A DNA stretch of 64,000 bases from Psychroflexus torquis ATCC 700755 (GTDB lineage Bacteria; Bacteroidota; Bacteroidia; Flavobacteriales; Flavobacteriaceae). The stretch spans positions 2,418,001 through 2,482,000 of the forward strand of contig NC_018721.1 in NCBI RefSeq assembly GCF_000153485.2, written 5' to 3'. The notes under the pieces were generated by a model. It was not told the DNA's origin and searched no databases. It saw nothing but the letters and a program-made list of their open reading frames with translations. Position numbers and translations under genes: made by a program. Of the stretch, positions 55,693-64,000 are shown one piece after another (position 1 is the first letter of the stretch; each line of letters starts with the position of its first letter).

Positions 55693-56949
55693 TTAAACGA
55701 TCATCCCCGCAGCGACAGTTTCCTTAGTAGACTCATCTACTAGTATTATGCTTCCTGTGCTTCGGTTATCTCTATAACTATCAATCATCAATCGATGAGA
55801 AGTTTTAAGTTTTACTCTAGCAATATCATTCATTGTTAAATCCTTATCCTCTTCATTTCGTTTGAATGTATTGACATCCACTTTGTAAACCACCTCTTTA
55901 ATGACAGCTTTTTGCTCGTTGGAGGTATGCATGATAGTGTATTTGGTTCTAGACTTTAAAGGAGCGTTATTTAGCCAGCATAACATCACATCAAATTCTT
56001 GTGAAAGTTTTGGTTGATTGTTCTTTTTCACAATCATATCTCCTCTGCTTATATCAACATCATCTTCCAAGGTTATTGCTACAGACATAGGAGCAAAAGC
56101 TTCTTCAACTTCAGTTTCTCCAACGTTTATGGTTTTAATTTTAGACGTAAAACCAGAAGGTAATATAGCTACTTCTTCGTTCACTCTATAAATCCCACTA
56201 GCTATTCTTCCTGCATATCCTCTGTAATCTTCGAAGCCTTTGCGTTGAGGTCTAAGAACGGTTTGCACTGGAAATCTAGCATCAATTTTGTTGATATCAC
56301 TACTAATGTGTAGGGTTTCTAGCTCATGCAACATTGGCGAACCTTGAAACCAAGTCATATTTTCTGAGCGGTTGACTACATTATCACCATCTAATGCACT
56401 TATGGGTATATAACGCACGTCTTTGATAAGTAGTTTCGAAGAAAACTCTTCAAATTGCTCCACAATGGAGTTGAAGGTCTCTTCAGAATAAGATACCAAG
56501 TCCATTTTATTTACACACACTATAATGTGAGGAATATTTAATAAAGAAGCTATAAAGGTATGCCTTTTTGTTTGCTCAATAACTCCGTGTCTTGCATCAA
56601 TAAGGACAACAGCAGCATTGGCAGTAGATGCGCCAGTCACCATGTTTCTAGTGTACTGGATGTGACCAGGTGTGTCTGCGATAATAAATTTACGCTTTGG
56701 TGTTGTAAAATATCTATAAGCAACATCAATAGTAATTCCCTGTTCCCGTTCATCTTTAAGTCCGTCGGTGAACATAGCAAGGTCTACACCTTCTATTCCT
56801 TTTTGTTTACTTGAATTTTTTACAGCGGCTAGTTGGTCTTCAAAAATGGATTTGGAATCGTAAAGCAGTCTTCCAATAAGTGTGCTTTTACCATCATCTA
56901 CACTTCCAGCAGTGGTAAATCTTAGCAATTGGTTTTTATCTATTTTCAT
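55693..56949 (-). CDS. cysN: Sulfate adenylyltransferase, GTPase subunit
   Basis: 418 residues from ATG 56949 (56958 is three codons earlier). Translation-factor-type GTPase: G1 TAGSVDDGKSTLIGRLLYD, G3 DTPGHIQYTRNM and G4 NKMD, then EF-Tu-like domains 2 and 3. It couples GTP hydrolysis to APS synthesis by CysD. It is shorter than the CysN-CysC fusions found elsewhere, as CysC is a separate gene here. Last gene of the cysQ-cysC-cysD-cysN operon. Confidence 0.95.
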   Translation of the reverse strand: MKIDKNQLLRFTTAGSVDDGKSTLIGRLLYDSKSIFEDQLAAVKNSSKQKGIEGVDLAMFTDGLKDEREQGITIDVAYRYFTTPKRKFIIADTPGHIQYTRNMVTGASTANAAVVLIDARHGVIEQTKRHTFIASLLNIPHIIVCVNKMDLVSYSEETFNSIVEQFEEFSSKLLIKDVRYIPISALDGDNVVNRSENMTWFQGSPMLHELETLHISSDINKIDARFPVQTVLRPQRKGFEDYRGYAGRIASGIYRVNEEVAILPSGFTSKIKTINVGETEVEEAFAPMSVAITLEDDVDISRGDMIVKKNNQPKLSQEFDVMLCWLNNAPLKSRTKYTIMHTSNEQKAVIKEVVYKVDVNTFKRNEEDKDLTMNDIARVKLKTSHRLMIDSYRDNRSTGSIILVDESTKETVAAGMIV

Positions 56950-57003
56950 GATATGCATCAGTTTTTGTAATCAGAATTTTGGGTGTTTTAGAGAAATTAT
57001 AGT

Positions 57004-57909
57004 CTAGAAATAGCCGTCTTTTTTTCGATCTTCCATCGCAGTTTCTGATCTTTTATCATCACTTCTATTTCCTCTTTCGGTTTCTCTCATCGTAGAAACC
57101 TCCTCAACGATTTTTTCCATAGTGTCTGCGTCAGACTCTATTCCTCCTGTAATGGTGATGTCTCCTAGGGTTCTAAATCTTATTTTTTTAGAGACTATTT
57201 CCTCATTAGGCTCTAGTTTTAAAAATTCAGAATTTGGAATCCAAGACCCATTTCTCTTCACTACGTCTCTCTGGTGAGCTAAATATAAAGAGGGGATTTC
57301 TATTTTTTCTTTGGTGAGGTAGTTCCAAACATCCATTTCTGTCCAGTTACTGATAGGAAAGGCTCTGAAGTGTTCTCCTTCAAAATATTTCCCATTGAGT
57401 AAATTCCACAGTTCAGGACGCTGATTTTTAGGATCCCACTGCCCAAACTCATCTCTATGCGAGAAAAAACGTTCTTTTGCTCTTGCTTTCTCTTCATCTC
57501 TACGGCCACCGCCAATAGCACAATCCACTTTATGCTCTTCTAGACTATCCAACAGCGTTGTGATTTGTAAAGCATTTCTAGTTGCATTTTTACCTTTTTC
57601 TTCGGTAACACGTCCTTTATCTATCGATTCTTGGACAGAACCTACAATAAGATTGACACCTAGTTGTTTGGCAAGATCATCTCTAAATTGAATAGCTTCT
57701 GGGAAATTATGCCCGGTGTCTACATGCATTAGAGCAAAAGGAATCTTTGCAGGATGAAAGGCTTTTTTGGCCAAATGCGTTATAAGAATGGAATCCTTCC
57801 CTCCAGAAAATAAAATAACTGGATTTTGAAATTGGCCCCAAACTTCTCTTAAAATAAAGATGGCTTCTGATTCCAACTCTTCTAAATAATTTAAATAATA
57901 GGTGCTCAT
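57004..57909 (-). CDS. cysD: Sulfate adenylyltransferase, small subunit
   Basis: 301 residues. PP-loop ATPase: ILFSGGKDSILITHLAKKAF (about 32-51), then HVDTGHNFPEAIQFRD and CAIGGGRRDEEKARAKERFFS. With CysN it converts sulfate and ATP to APS. It lies 4 nt after cysC. Confidence 0.95.
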   Translation of the reverse strand: MSTYYLNYLEELESEAIFILREVWGQFQNPVILFSGGKDSILITHLAKKAFHPAKIPFALMHVDTGHNFPEAIQFRDDLAKQLGVNLIVGSVQESIDKGRVTEEKGKNATRNALQITTLLDSLEEHKVDCAIGGGRRDEEKARAKERFFSHRDEFGQWDPKNQRPELWNLLNGKYFEGEHFRAFPISNWTEMDVWNYLTKEKIEIPSLYLAHQRDVVKRNGSWIPNSEFLKLEPNEEIVSKKIRFRTLGDITITGGIESDADTMEKIVEEVSTMRETERGNRSDDKRSETAMEDRKKDGYF

Positions 57910-57913
57910 AGTT

Positions 57914-58507
57914 TTATATTCTTCGTGTTTCTTCTAAATAATCTATAATTTGCTTCACGCTCATTTCTATACTAATATCTACTGTAGAAATCTGAAGATG
58001 TGGGTTTTTTGGAGCTTCATAGGGTGCGTCTATGCCCGTGAAGTTTTTTATTTCTCCAGCCCTTGCTTTTTTGTATAAGCCTTTTACGTCCCTATTCTCA
58101 CATTCTTCTAAGGAGGTATCTACATATATCTCAATAAGATCTTCATGGCCTACAATTTCTTTAACTTGATCTCTGTCTGAAATCAATGGAGACACAAATG
58201 CAGCGATAGTTACCACTCCAGAGTCAACGAAGAGTTTTGCAACTTCAGCGATTCGCCTTAAATTCTCGTAGCGATCCTCTTTAGTAAATCCAAGCCCTTT
58301 ATTAATTCCACTTCTTATGTTATCCCCATCTAAAGCATAGGTGTGGATTCCTTTATAAAATAATTCTTCTTCAACTTTATTTGCTATGGTCGATTTTCCA
58401 GAACCCGAAAGCCCGGTAAACCAAAGCACAAAAGAATCGTGACCATTGACTTTATTTCTATGCGATCTAGTTATATCGTAGTCATGTATGACAATGTTTT
58501 TACTCAT
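57914..58507 (-). CDS. cysC: Adenylylsulfate kinase
   Basis: 197 residues. P-loop LWFTGLSGSGKSTIANKVEE, DGDNIRSGINKGLGFTKEDR and the lid region VKGLYKKARAGEIKNFTGID are characteristic. It phosphorylates APS to PAPS. Start overlaps the cysQ stop by 4 bases. Confidence 0.95.
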   Translation of the reverse strand: MSKNIVIHDYDITRSHRNKVNGHDSFVLWFTGLSGSGKSTIANKVEEELFYKGIHTYALDGDNIRSGINKGLGFTKEDRYENLRRIAEVAKLFVDSGVVTIAAFVSPLISDRDQVKEIVGHEDLIEIYVDTSLEECENRDVKGLYKKARAGEIKNFTGIDAPYEAPKNPHLQISTVDISIEMSVKQIIDYLEETRRI

Positions 58508-59304
58508 AATGTTGTTTTGACATGAAAATAACCGTTCAAAAGATTTTCTCTATTGTAAAGCATTTCTTCATTTGTATCTAGGCTTATAACTCGAAGGCCA
58601 ACAGCTTTACAAATAGCTTGTCCTGCAGCGGTATCCCACTCCATTGTGGGTGCATATCGAGGATATACGTCTGCCTCTCCTTCTGCGACTAGGCAAAATT
58701 TTAGAGAACTTCCTTTGGAAACAATTTCTACTGGTTTGTGATGTGTGTCTTTCAGTTTCTCTACATAGTCCAAAGTGTCTTGATTCATGTGAGATCGGCT
58801 TCCAACCACTCTAATGGGATTAGAGCTCTGGCTCGGCTTCAAAGGGTTTGCTTTTTTCAGTAAAGTATCCACATCAAACTCTCCTTGCGGAACTTCTACT
58901 TTATAGGAAGTTTGGGTCTCAACATCTCCCACATATAAAATGCGCTGCGCAGGAACATAAATAACTCCAAAAATTGACTTTTGTTCATCAATCAGAGCAA
59001 TATTGACGGTAAATTCACCATTCTTTTTTACAAATTCCTTAGTCCCATCCAGTGGGTCCACAATCCAACAAGTTTTCCAGGACTTTCGGTCACTATAGTC
59101 TATAGTTTTGTTTTCTTCACTAATAATTGGGATAGAAGTCGTCTCCAAATAAGACATGATCACTTTATTGGCTTCTTGATCTGCTAAAGTTAGCGGAGAA
59201 TTATCTTCTTTATATTCTACTGCAAAATCTTGCTTGTAGATGTTCATAATAGCTTCACCTGCTTTTATAGAAGCCTCAATTGCCTTTAATTTATTTTTAT
59301 GCAT
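58504..59304 (-). CDS. cysQ: 3'(2'),5'-bisphosphate nucleotidase CysQ
   Basis: 266 residues. Inositol-monophosphatase superfamily: IISEENKT, then the metal-binding WIVDPLDGTKEF (D-P-L-D-G-T) and MEWDTAAGQAICKAVG. It hydrolyses PAP, the by-product of PAPS use, relieving toxicity. First gene of the cys operon. The 264 nt before it are shared with the divergent DUF547 gene; I see no clear promoter there. Confidence 0.92.
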   Translation of the reverse strand: MHKNKLKAIEASIKAGEAIMNIYKQDFAVEYKEDNSPLTLADQEANKVIMSYLETTSIPIISEENKTIDYSDRKSWKTCWIVDPLDGTKEFVKKNGEFTVNIALIDEQKSIFGVIYVPAQRILYVGDVETQTSYKVEVPQGEFDVDTLLKKANPLKPSQSSNPIRVVGSRSHMNQDTLDYVEKLKDTHHKPVEIVSKGSSLKFCLVAEGEADVYPRYAPTMEWDTAAGQAICKAVGLRVISLDTNEEMLYNRENLLNGYFHVKTTL

Positions 59305-59568
59305 ATAAGTAATTATTTTAACTTAAGTCCTGATATTCATTTGATTATGTTTGTGCTAAAACATGAATTTCAAACACTTATCTTTATTTTTTATAATAAT
59401 TGATAAAAGTATACAATTTCTACCAATTTAGTAGACTATTCAAATTTGAAAACAGAATTTTTTTATGTTAATTTTTTTTCTGAAGTAAAATTGTAATTAT
59501 TTACTCTTTCTTTCGACAATTAAAATCGAAACTTTGATTCTTAGATTCAAGCATGTAAATAAAAAGTT

Positions 59569-60300
59569 ATGAAAACCATCAACACCTTTTTTTTTGGTCT
59601 TTTTTTCTCTGTTTTAGGAGTGGGGACTACTTTGAGTCAAAATATCCATCAGCATCATCAATGGCAGGATTTACTTGAAACTTATGTGAATACTCATGGA
59701 GATGTTGATTATAAGAATTTGAAACAAAATGAAAAGAAACTCGACGCCTACTTAGATCTTCTTTCTAAAAACCCTCCTGAAGACTCTTGGACCAAAAATA
59801 AAAAGAAAGCTTACCTTATCAATGCGTATAATGCGTTTACCGTAAAGTTGATTTTAGATCACTATCCCATAGAAAGCATTAAAAATATTGGAGGTTTTTT
59901 TAGCAGTCCTTTTACTACAGAATTTGCAAAAATCGGTGGTAAATTATATTCCCTAGATGATATTGAAAAAGGGATGCTTTTGAAAATGGGAGATCCTCGC
60001 GTTCATTTTGCCGTGAACTGCGCTTCAGAATCTTGTCCCAAATTGTTGAATGAAGCTTATGTAGCTGCAAAACTCGAAAAGCAACTTGATGCTTCAGCAA
60101 AAACCTTCGTAAATTCTGATAAAAATAAATTATCAAAAACTAAAGCAGAGCTCTCTAAAATTTTCAAATGGTATGCTTCAGATTTTGAATCTGAATTTGG
60201 GTCAGTAATAAGATTCATAAATATCTATGCAGATGAAACTATAGACGAAGAAGCATTTATAAATTATTTGTCATACTCTTGGGAACTGAATGAAATGTAG
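59569..60300 (+). CDS. DUF547-domain secreted protein
   Basis: 243 residues with a signal peptide (FGLFFSVLGVGTTLSQ). The DUF547 signatures are AYLINAYNAFTVKLILDHYP and DPRVHFAVNCASESCPKL (Cys pair and Asn), typical of this widespread Bacteroidota family. Molecular function is unknown. The glycosyltransferase gene follows after 5 nt. Confidence 0.9.
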   Translation: MKTINTFFFGLFFSVLGVGTTLSQNIHQHHQWQDLLETYVNTHGDVDYKNLKQNEKKLDAYLDLLSKNPPEDSWTKNKKKAYLINAYNAFTVKLILDHYPIESIKNIGGFFSSPFTTEFAKIGGKLYSLDDIEKGMLLKMGDPRVHFAVNCASESCPKLLNEAYVAAKLEKQLDASAKTFVNSDKNKLSKTKAELSKIFKWYASDFESEFGSVIRFINIYADETIDEEAFINYLSYSWELNEM

Positions 60301-60305
60301 CTGGC

Positions 60306-60998
60306 ATGATTAGTATCATTATTCCTGTTTATAATGAAGCTGAAGAGGTTATAAGCAACCTTATACAAATTCAGAATAGAATAAGTTCTTTTGGGTATGT
60401 TAAGGAAATTCTCGTTGTGGACGGCGGAAGTAACGACGGAACTTTAGCTTTAATTAATCAGTTTGACGGTATCAAATGCTTGGAAAGTAAAAGAGGAAGA
60501 TCAAGGCAAATGAACCATGGTGCTAAACAAGCTACTGCAGAAATCCTATATTTTCTGCATATCGATTCTTTTCCACCACAAGATTTTGATAGGCTAATTG
60601 AAGAATCTGTTCGAGATGGACACCAAGCTGGATGTTTTAAAATGAAATTTAGGAGTCGACATTCCTGGCTTCAATTTATTAGCTGGTTTACAAAATTCAA
60701 TGCCAGGTTTTGTAGAGGTGGTGACCAGAGTTTGTTCGTCACAAAATCTCTTTTTGAAAAGGTAGGAGGCTACAATGAAGAGTTTCTGATTTATGAAGAT
60801 CATGAAATTTTAAAACCGATTTATGACTCTTCTGGTTTTAAGGTGATTCAGCATTCGATTTCAACATCTGCAAGACGTTTTGAAGATAAAGGCATTTTGA
60901 AATTACAGATTCTCTTTTGGATAATTTATTTAAAAAAATGGAGTGGGGCTTCATCAGATGAGCTTTATAGCTTCTATATGAAGCACATTAACAACTGA
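60306..60998 (+). CDS. Family 2 glycosyltransferase (TIGR04283-type)
   Basis: 230 residues. GT-A fold: IISIIIPVYNEAEEV, VVDGGSNDGT and YFLHIDSFPP (DxD-like position), then GGYNEEFLIYEDHEIL (acceptor-site E-D-H). Short (about 230) cytoplasmic enzymes of this type are often encoded beside DUF547 or arsenosugar-related genes in Flavobacteriia. The substrate is unknown. Confidence 0.85.
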   Translation: MISIIIPVYNEAEEVISNLIQIQNRISSFGYVKEILVVDGGSNDGTLALINQFDGIKCLESKRGRSRQMNHGAKQATAEILYFLHIDSFPPQDFDRLIEESVRDGHQAGCFKMKFRSRHSWLQFISWFTKFNARFCRGGDQSLFVTKSLFEKVGGYNEEFLIYEDHEILKPIYDSSGFKVIQHSISTSARRFEDKGILKLQILFWIIYLKKWSGASSDELYSFYMKHINN

Positions 60999-61343
60999 TT
61001 TTGTTTACCTTAAGGCTCTTGACTTATTTGATAAACTAGTTTTACATCTTAAACGTTGATAGTTTGGTGCAAAAACACATCCTACCGATTAAAGACTGGA
61101 AACTAATCTGGAAGAAATCAGTGTTGATGAAACAGTTATAGTTAAGGTTCCAAAAACACGAGAGACTTTTAGTTTTTCTTTTCAGTTGTAAACATTCTTA
61201 CGTAGAAAGCGTAATTTTTTGATTGGATATTTATCATTTGTTTTTACAAAAAACAATCAAGGTTAATAACTACTCTAACAGTATTATTTGACATTTTGAG
61301 AAGAACATTATTTTGAATATAACTACTTTTACTCCCCCAAATA
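60999..61343. other. Gap without a recognisable gene
   Basis: AT-rich with stops in all frames. A short fragment (VDETVIVKVPKTRETFSF) reads like protein at about 61120-61180 but cannot be assigned. It may be the decayed upstream neighbour of the PorT-like remnant. Confidence 0.4.
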
Positions 61344-61954
61344 AGCATTAGGAATCGTGTTTTGTTTGCGTATTGGTTATTTTTTCTGTGACATACTTGA
61401 AAGCTCAAGACAAATTAGTTCTGTTTTTTTATAGGCTTAAACTCGGGGTTTCTGTTTCAGAAGTTTAAGGTGCTGAGAAAATTAATCCTTTCAGGACACC
61501 GATATTGAGTGGTGTGCAGACGGAATATAAATTTATAAAAAGTTGGTAGTCAACCTGAGTTAATTTATACCAAGTGAGGTATTGTAAAAGAGGCAACCCC
61601 AATAGAACTCAATTTGATCTTTCTTTGAAATTAGATCATCTAAATCTGCCGATTTTATTTAAATACTTTGTTGTGGAAGGCTTAACTTTGAAATTGGGGT
61701 CTGGAATGAGTTATCTTATCAATTCTCAACACAAAACTATAGTAGTGTCTAAGTCTTCTATTTAATAAATTTCAGACCAATTTAAGGACGTAAATTATAG
61801 AGCTAATAGTGGAGGTCAATTATAAAATGGAATGAGGCTTTACTATTGGATTTAGATATGATAGAAATTTTATCGTTATCAACAACGGAAATAACCCAGA
61901 GACAGGTCAACTCAATACCATTATATGACAGCTCAGTTTTCAATACTTTTTTAA
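61344..61954 (+). pseudogene. Decayed PorT-like outer-membrane beta-barrel gene
   Basis: Pieces of one small outer-membrane protein appear in order but in several frames: a signal sequence (CVLVIFSVTYLKAQD), KLGVSVSE, PELIYTK, then a stretch LDHLNLPILFKYFVVEGLTLK and LGSGMSYLIN in one frame from about 61574 to 61765. The end is GNNPETGQLNTI and a final QLSFQYFFK before TAA 61952. The order and the final aromatic residue fit the PorT-like barrel family. Several frameshifts and stops make it non-functional. Confidence 0.65.
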
Positions 61955-61987
61955 ATAATACTAAATACTCAAGAGTCTAAAAAACAG

Positions 61988-61995
61988 TACCTTTG
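61988..61995 (+). promoter_or_regulatory. -7 box for the pseudouridine synthase gene
   Basis: TACCTTTG matches TAnnTTTG, 14 nt before ATG 62010. It supports that ATG over TTG 62004. Confidence 0.45.
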
Positions 61996-62009
61996 CAAAA
62001 AATTTGAAA

Positions 62010-62828
62010 ATGAAAGATCCTAAAAAAAATAAAACCAATCCAAAGACGTCTCCAAAAGATAAATTCAGTAAGAAAGAAGTTGCGCAGTCCAAAGTAGACA
62101 AGCAAATTAAGAATCCAAGTGCGGGCATGCGTCTTAACAAATACATTTCTAACTCAGGGGTTTGTTCCCGTCGCGATGCTGATATCTATATAAAATCTGG
62201 CAACGTAACGGTAAATGGAGAGGTGATTATAGAAATGGGACACCATGTGAAGCTAGAGGATGAGGTTAAGTTCGACGGACGTAGAATCAATCCAGAGCCT
62301 AAAGCATATGTTTTGCTTAATAAACCCAAGAGCTTTTATGTCACGGGTAGTTACGAAAAAGGGAAGCTTACCGCTTTAGACCTAGTCCAAAATGCCTCTA
62401 AGTCTAAACTTGCACCGGTTGGCAAATTAGACACCAGTGCTATGGGACTTATCCTCTTTACAAACGATGGTACGCTGGCTAAAAAACTCTCGGGTCATAA
62501 AAATGGAATTCGACAAATTTATCAAGTTGAATTAACTAAGCCTTTAAGAGAATCTGATTTAGAAGTGATTAAAGATGGTCCGTTTATCGAAGGTTCTAAA
62601 GTAAAAATTGAAGAAGCGGCTTTTGTCGACAATAGACCAAAAAACATCGTAGGACTTGAACTAAGGAGTCAACGTGCTCATATCGTTCAACGTATATTTA
62701 AAAAACTGGGTTATGAGATTGAAAAAATGGATCGCGTGATTTATGCAAATCTCGATAAGAAAAATTTACCTAGAGGTCATTATCGTCACCTTACCAGACA
62801 AGAGGTCATCAATTTAGGAATGGTTTAA
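62010..62828 (+). CDS. RluB/RsuA-type 23S/16S rRNA pseudouridine synthase
   Basis: 272 residues from ATG 62010. A lysine-rich head (about 1-30) is followed by an S4 domain (MRLNKYISNSGVCSRRDADIYI, GNVTVNGEVI) and the synthase domain. The catalytic Asp lies in LAPVGKLDTSAMGLILFTNDG, and the family ends with RSQRAHIVQRIFKKLGYEIEK. Such enzymes modify uridines in rRNA; RluB versus RluE/RsuA cannot be resolved by eye. The basic head is typical of Bacteroidota members. Confidence 0.9.
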   Translation: MKDPKKNKTNPKTSPKDKFSKKEVAQSKVDKQIKNPSAGMRLNKYISNSGVCSRRDADIYIKSGNVTVNGEVIIEMGHHVKLEDEVKFDGRRINPEPKAYVLLNKPKSFYVTGSYEKGKLTALDLVQNASKSKLAPVGKLDTSAMGLILFTNDGTLAKKLSGHKNGIRQIYQVELTKPLRESDLEVIKDGPFIEGSKVKIEEAAFVDNRPKNIVGLELRSQRAHIVQRIFKKLGYEIEKMDRVIYANLDKKNLPRGHYRHLTRQEVINLGMV

Positions 62829-64000
62829 AACACTCTAATTGGCAATCTTTGTCATAATTTTAATGTTTTGAATTGTCTTGTCTTTTTGATTACTCGGCTC
62901 AAAATATAACAGCTCGCAAAGCAACTTATGATCACCAAATGGACAACATTGAATTTATGGAAAGGTAAAACTTTTCTAGTATCTTTTCCGATTTAGGTAA
63001 TACAATGCTGCTGAGGGTAATGTAAAAAAGATGCGTATAAGTGATAGTAGTTAAAGTTATGGAGGTTACCGCTAATTACTTATAATTCCCTTCTGATTAA
63101 TTTTATCATCAAGCATTTTGGTTATTAGAGTATTGAAAATCGCGACCTTGTTCCGCAAGTGGTTTTGTTTATGACAGAACTCATTGAAATACCGATTGAT
63201 GTTGAACTCGCTTACCCATAAATATGTTTCTTTTATCTATGATTTTACCTGATGAATTATGGTGTGCAATGCTTTAAAGTTCTGCCTAATGTTGCTTGGT
63301 ATTTGGGCAATGTTGAAAGCTTAGGCAAAAGATCCGTATCTTCTCCAAGGGTCTGTCGTGATGAGCGCATCTCTTTAGATGTGGTCCACAGATATATAAT
63401 TGTAATGAACTTGTCGAAAAGTCCATTATGCTTACCATATACAAAGTTTGACCTTACCCAGATCGGTAAGTTGTAAAGCTTTCGATGCTTTCTTTCTCTT
63501 TCTTGACGTCACAGCTACGAAAGATTTCCACTTCCTTATAGCCCCAAGTACAAACTCTACAACATGTACTACGCGATACAAGTGTTTGAAGTAGAAGACC
63601 ATAGGTGTATGCAGATATTATATTGGCGAGCAAAATCCATCTTAATTTGACAGGCGGTAAGGTTATATTTTAAACACATACATTTGTTCTAATTCTTCAA
63701 ACTAGAGAGGTATTCCTTGCATTCGAGACTCGTTTTAAACCGATCAGAGAACTCTAGAAGATTTTGATCTTTAAGTGTGCTCAAATTTATTAATTTTAAT
63801 TAGCCTAGAGTTAAGTATTTGTTGACTGACCTCTTTAATCTTAAACAAATTTGGACCTTTAAATCTTAAAAAGAGATCTATAATTTTAACAAATTATCAG
63901 TTTTTTTTTATTCATAAATAAACTTATTTTGCATAATATTATTAGTCTTTTGTCTATTTTTATTCCCTATTACTAATTGAAATAGGTGTTCATTTTTAAA
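62829..64000. other. 1.17-kb region with no recognisable intact gene
   Basis: No open frame above 74 codons; the one at 63252-63476 has no recognisable domain. Short protein-like pieces occur: AQNITARKATYDHQMDNIEFMER (62899-62967, after a signal-like stretch), ENRDLVPQVVLFMTELIEIP (63136-63200) and YAIQVFEVEDHRCMQILYW (63567-63624). They are out of frame with each other and may be remnants of a secreted protein gene. No RNA gene or tandem repeat was seen. The last 150 bp are very AT-rich. Confidence 0.45.

Noticed and set aside
63252..63476. Plus-strand frame of 74 codons as a gene
   Set aside because: No domain, signal or neighbour supports it; it lies in a decayed stretch.

Overview
The window is chromosomal DNA of a member of the Bacteroidota, most likely Flavobacteriaceae. 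The evidence is low GC, start codons without Shine-Dalgarno sequences, promoter boxes of the TTTG/TAnnTTTG type, and lineage-typical genes: exosortase F with its partner, HYC_CC_PP, GYDIA-type GHMP kinase next to degradative HMG-CoA reductase, S16 with a long charged tail, and fRMsr. About 55 genes are intact, several are broken, and repeats are unusually prominent.

Layout. 1-4.7 kb is an accessory patch beside tRNA-Phe: an Abi_2/HEPN protein, an uncharacterised protein, an orphan EndoU-like toxin domain, a GIY-YIG/PD-(D/E)XK chimera and a 167-168 bp tandem array built from tRNA 3' end, terminator and GIY-YIG gene scraps. 4.8-12.4 kb is a co-directional envelope cluster: coaX, an outer-membrane protein, a TPR protein, lptC, a small membrane protein, a CNNM/CorC protein and a PpiD-like foldase. 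12.7-14.9 kb holds mevalonate-related genes. 15.1-20.3 kb holds dipeptidyl peptidase IV and a POT peptide transporter whose 3' end is split by an IS1595-family element with a perfect 8-bp target duplication. 20.3-28.7 kb carries a thioredoxin-like protein, comEC, a C40 peptidase and capsule/exopolysaccharide genes (wza, wzc, a CapD-like dehydratase). 28.7-30.7 kb holds fRMsr, xrtF and its partner, and HYC_CC_PP. 30.8-39.8 kb is a heavy-metal (Cu/Ag type) RND efflux locus with cusA, tolC, a permease remnant, cusB and an HMA-MauE protein; a roughly 1.15-kb block bounded by a 21-bp direct repeat sits inside it. 39.8-44.9 kb holds dinB, a roughly 1.4-kb non-coding dimeric repeat array, a two-domain peptide-type ABC ATPase and a PolB-like exonuclease. 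45.1-47.3 kb holds decayed secreted-protein genes. 47.4-48.5 kb is rpsP-rimM. 48.5-54 kb is the complete mreBCD-mrdA-rodA elongation operon. 54-59.3 kb holds purH and cysQ-cysC-cysD-cysN. 59.6-62.8 kb holds a DUF547 protein, a glycosyltransferase, a decayed PorT-like gene and an RluB-type pseudouridine synthase. The last 1.2 kb has no recognisable intact gene.

How genes work together. The wza-wzc-C40 peptidase set and the CapD-like enzyme belong to surface polysaccharide assembly. CysDNCQ makes PAPS and clears PAP, but no sulfite-forming reductase lies beside it, so sulfation of surface polymers is as plausible as assimilation. The POT transporter and DPP IV form a peptide-use pair. The CusABC-like genes and the HMA-MauE protein form a metal-efflux module. 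The most unusual material is the tRNA-Phe/GIY-YIG array, the nuclease chimera next to it and the 41-42.4 kb repeat array. No CRISPR array, rRNA or prophage is visible.
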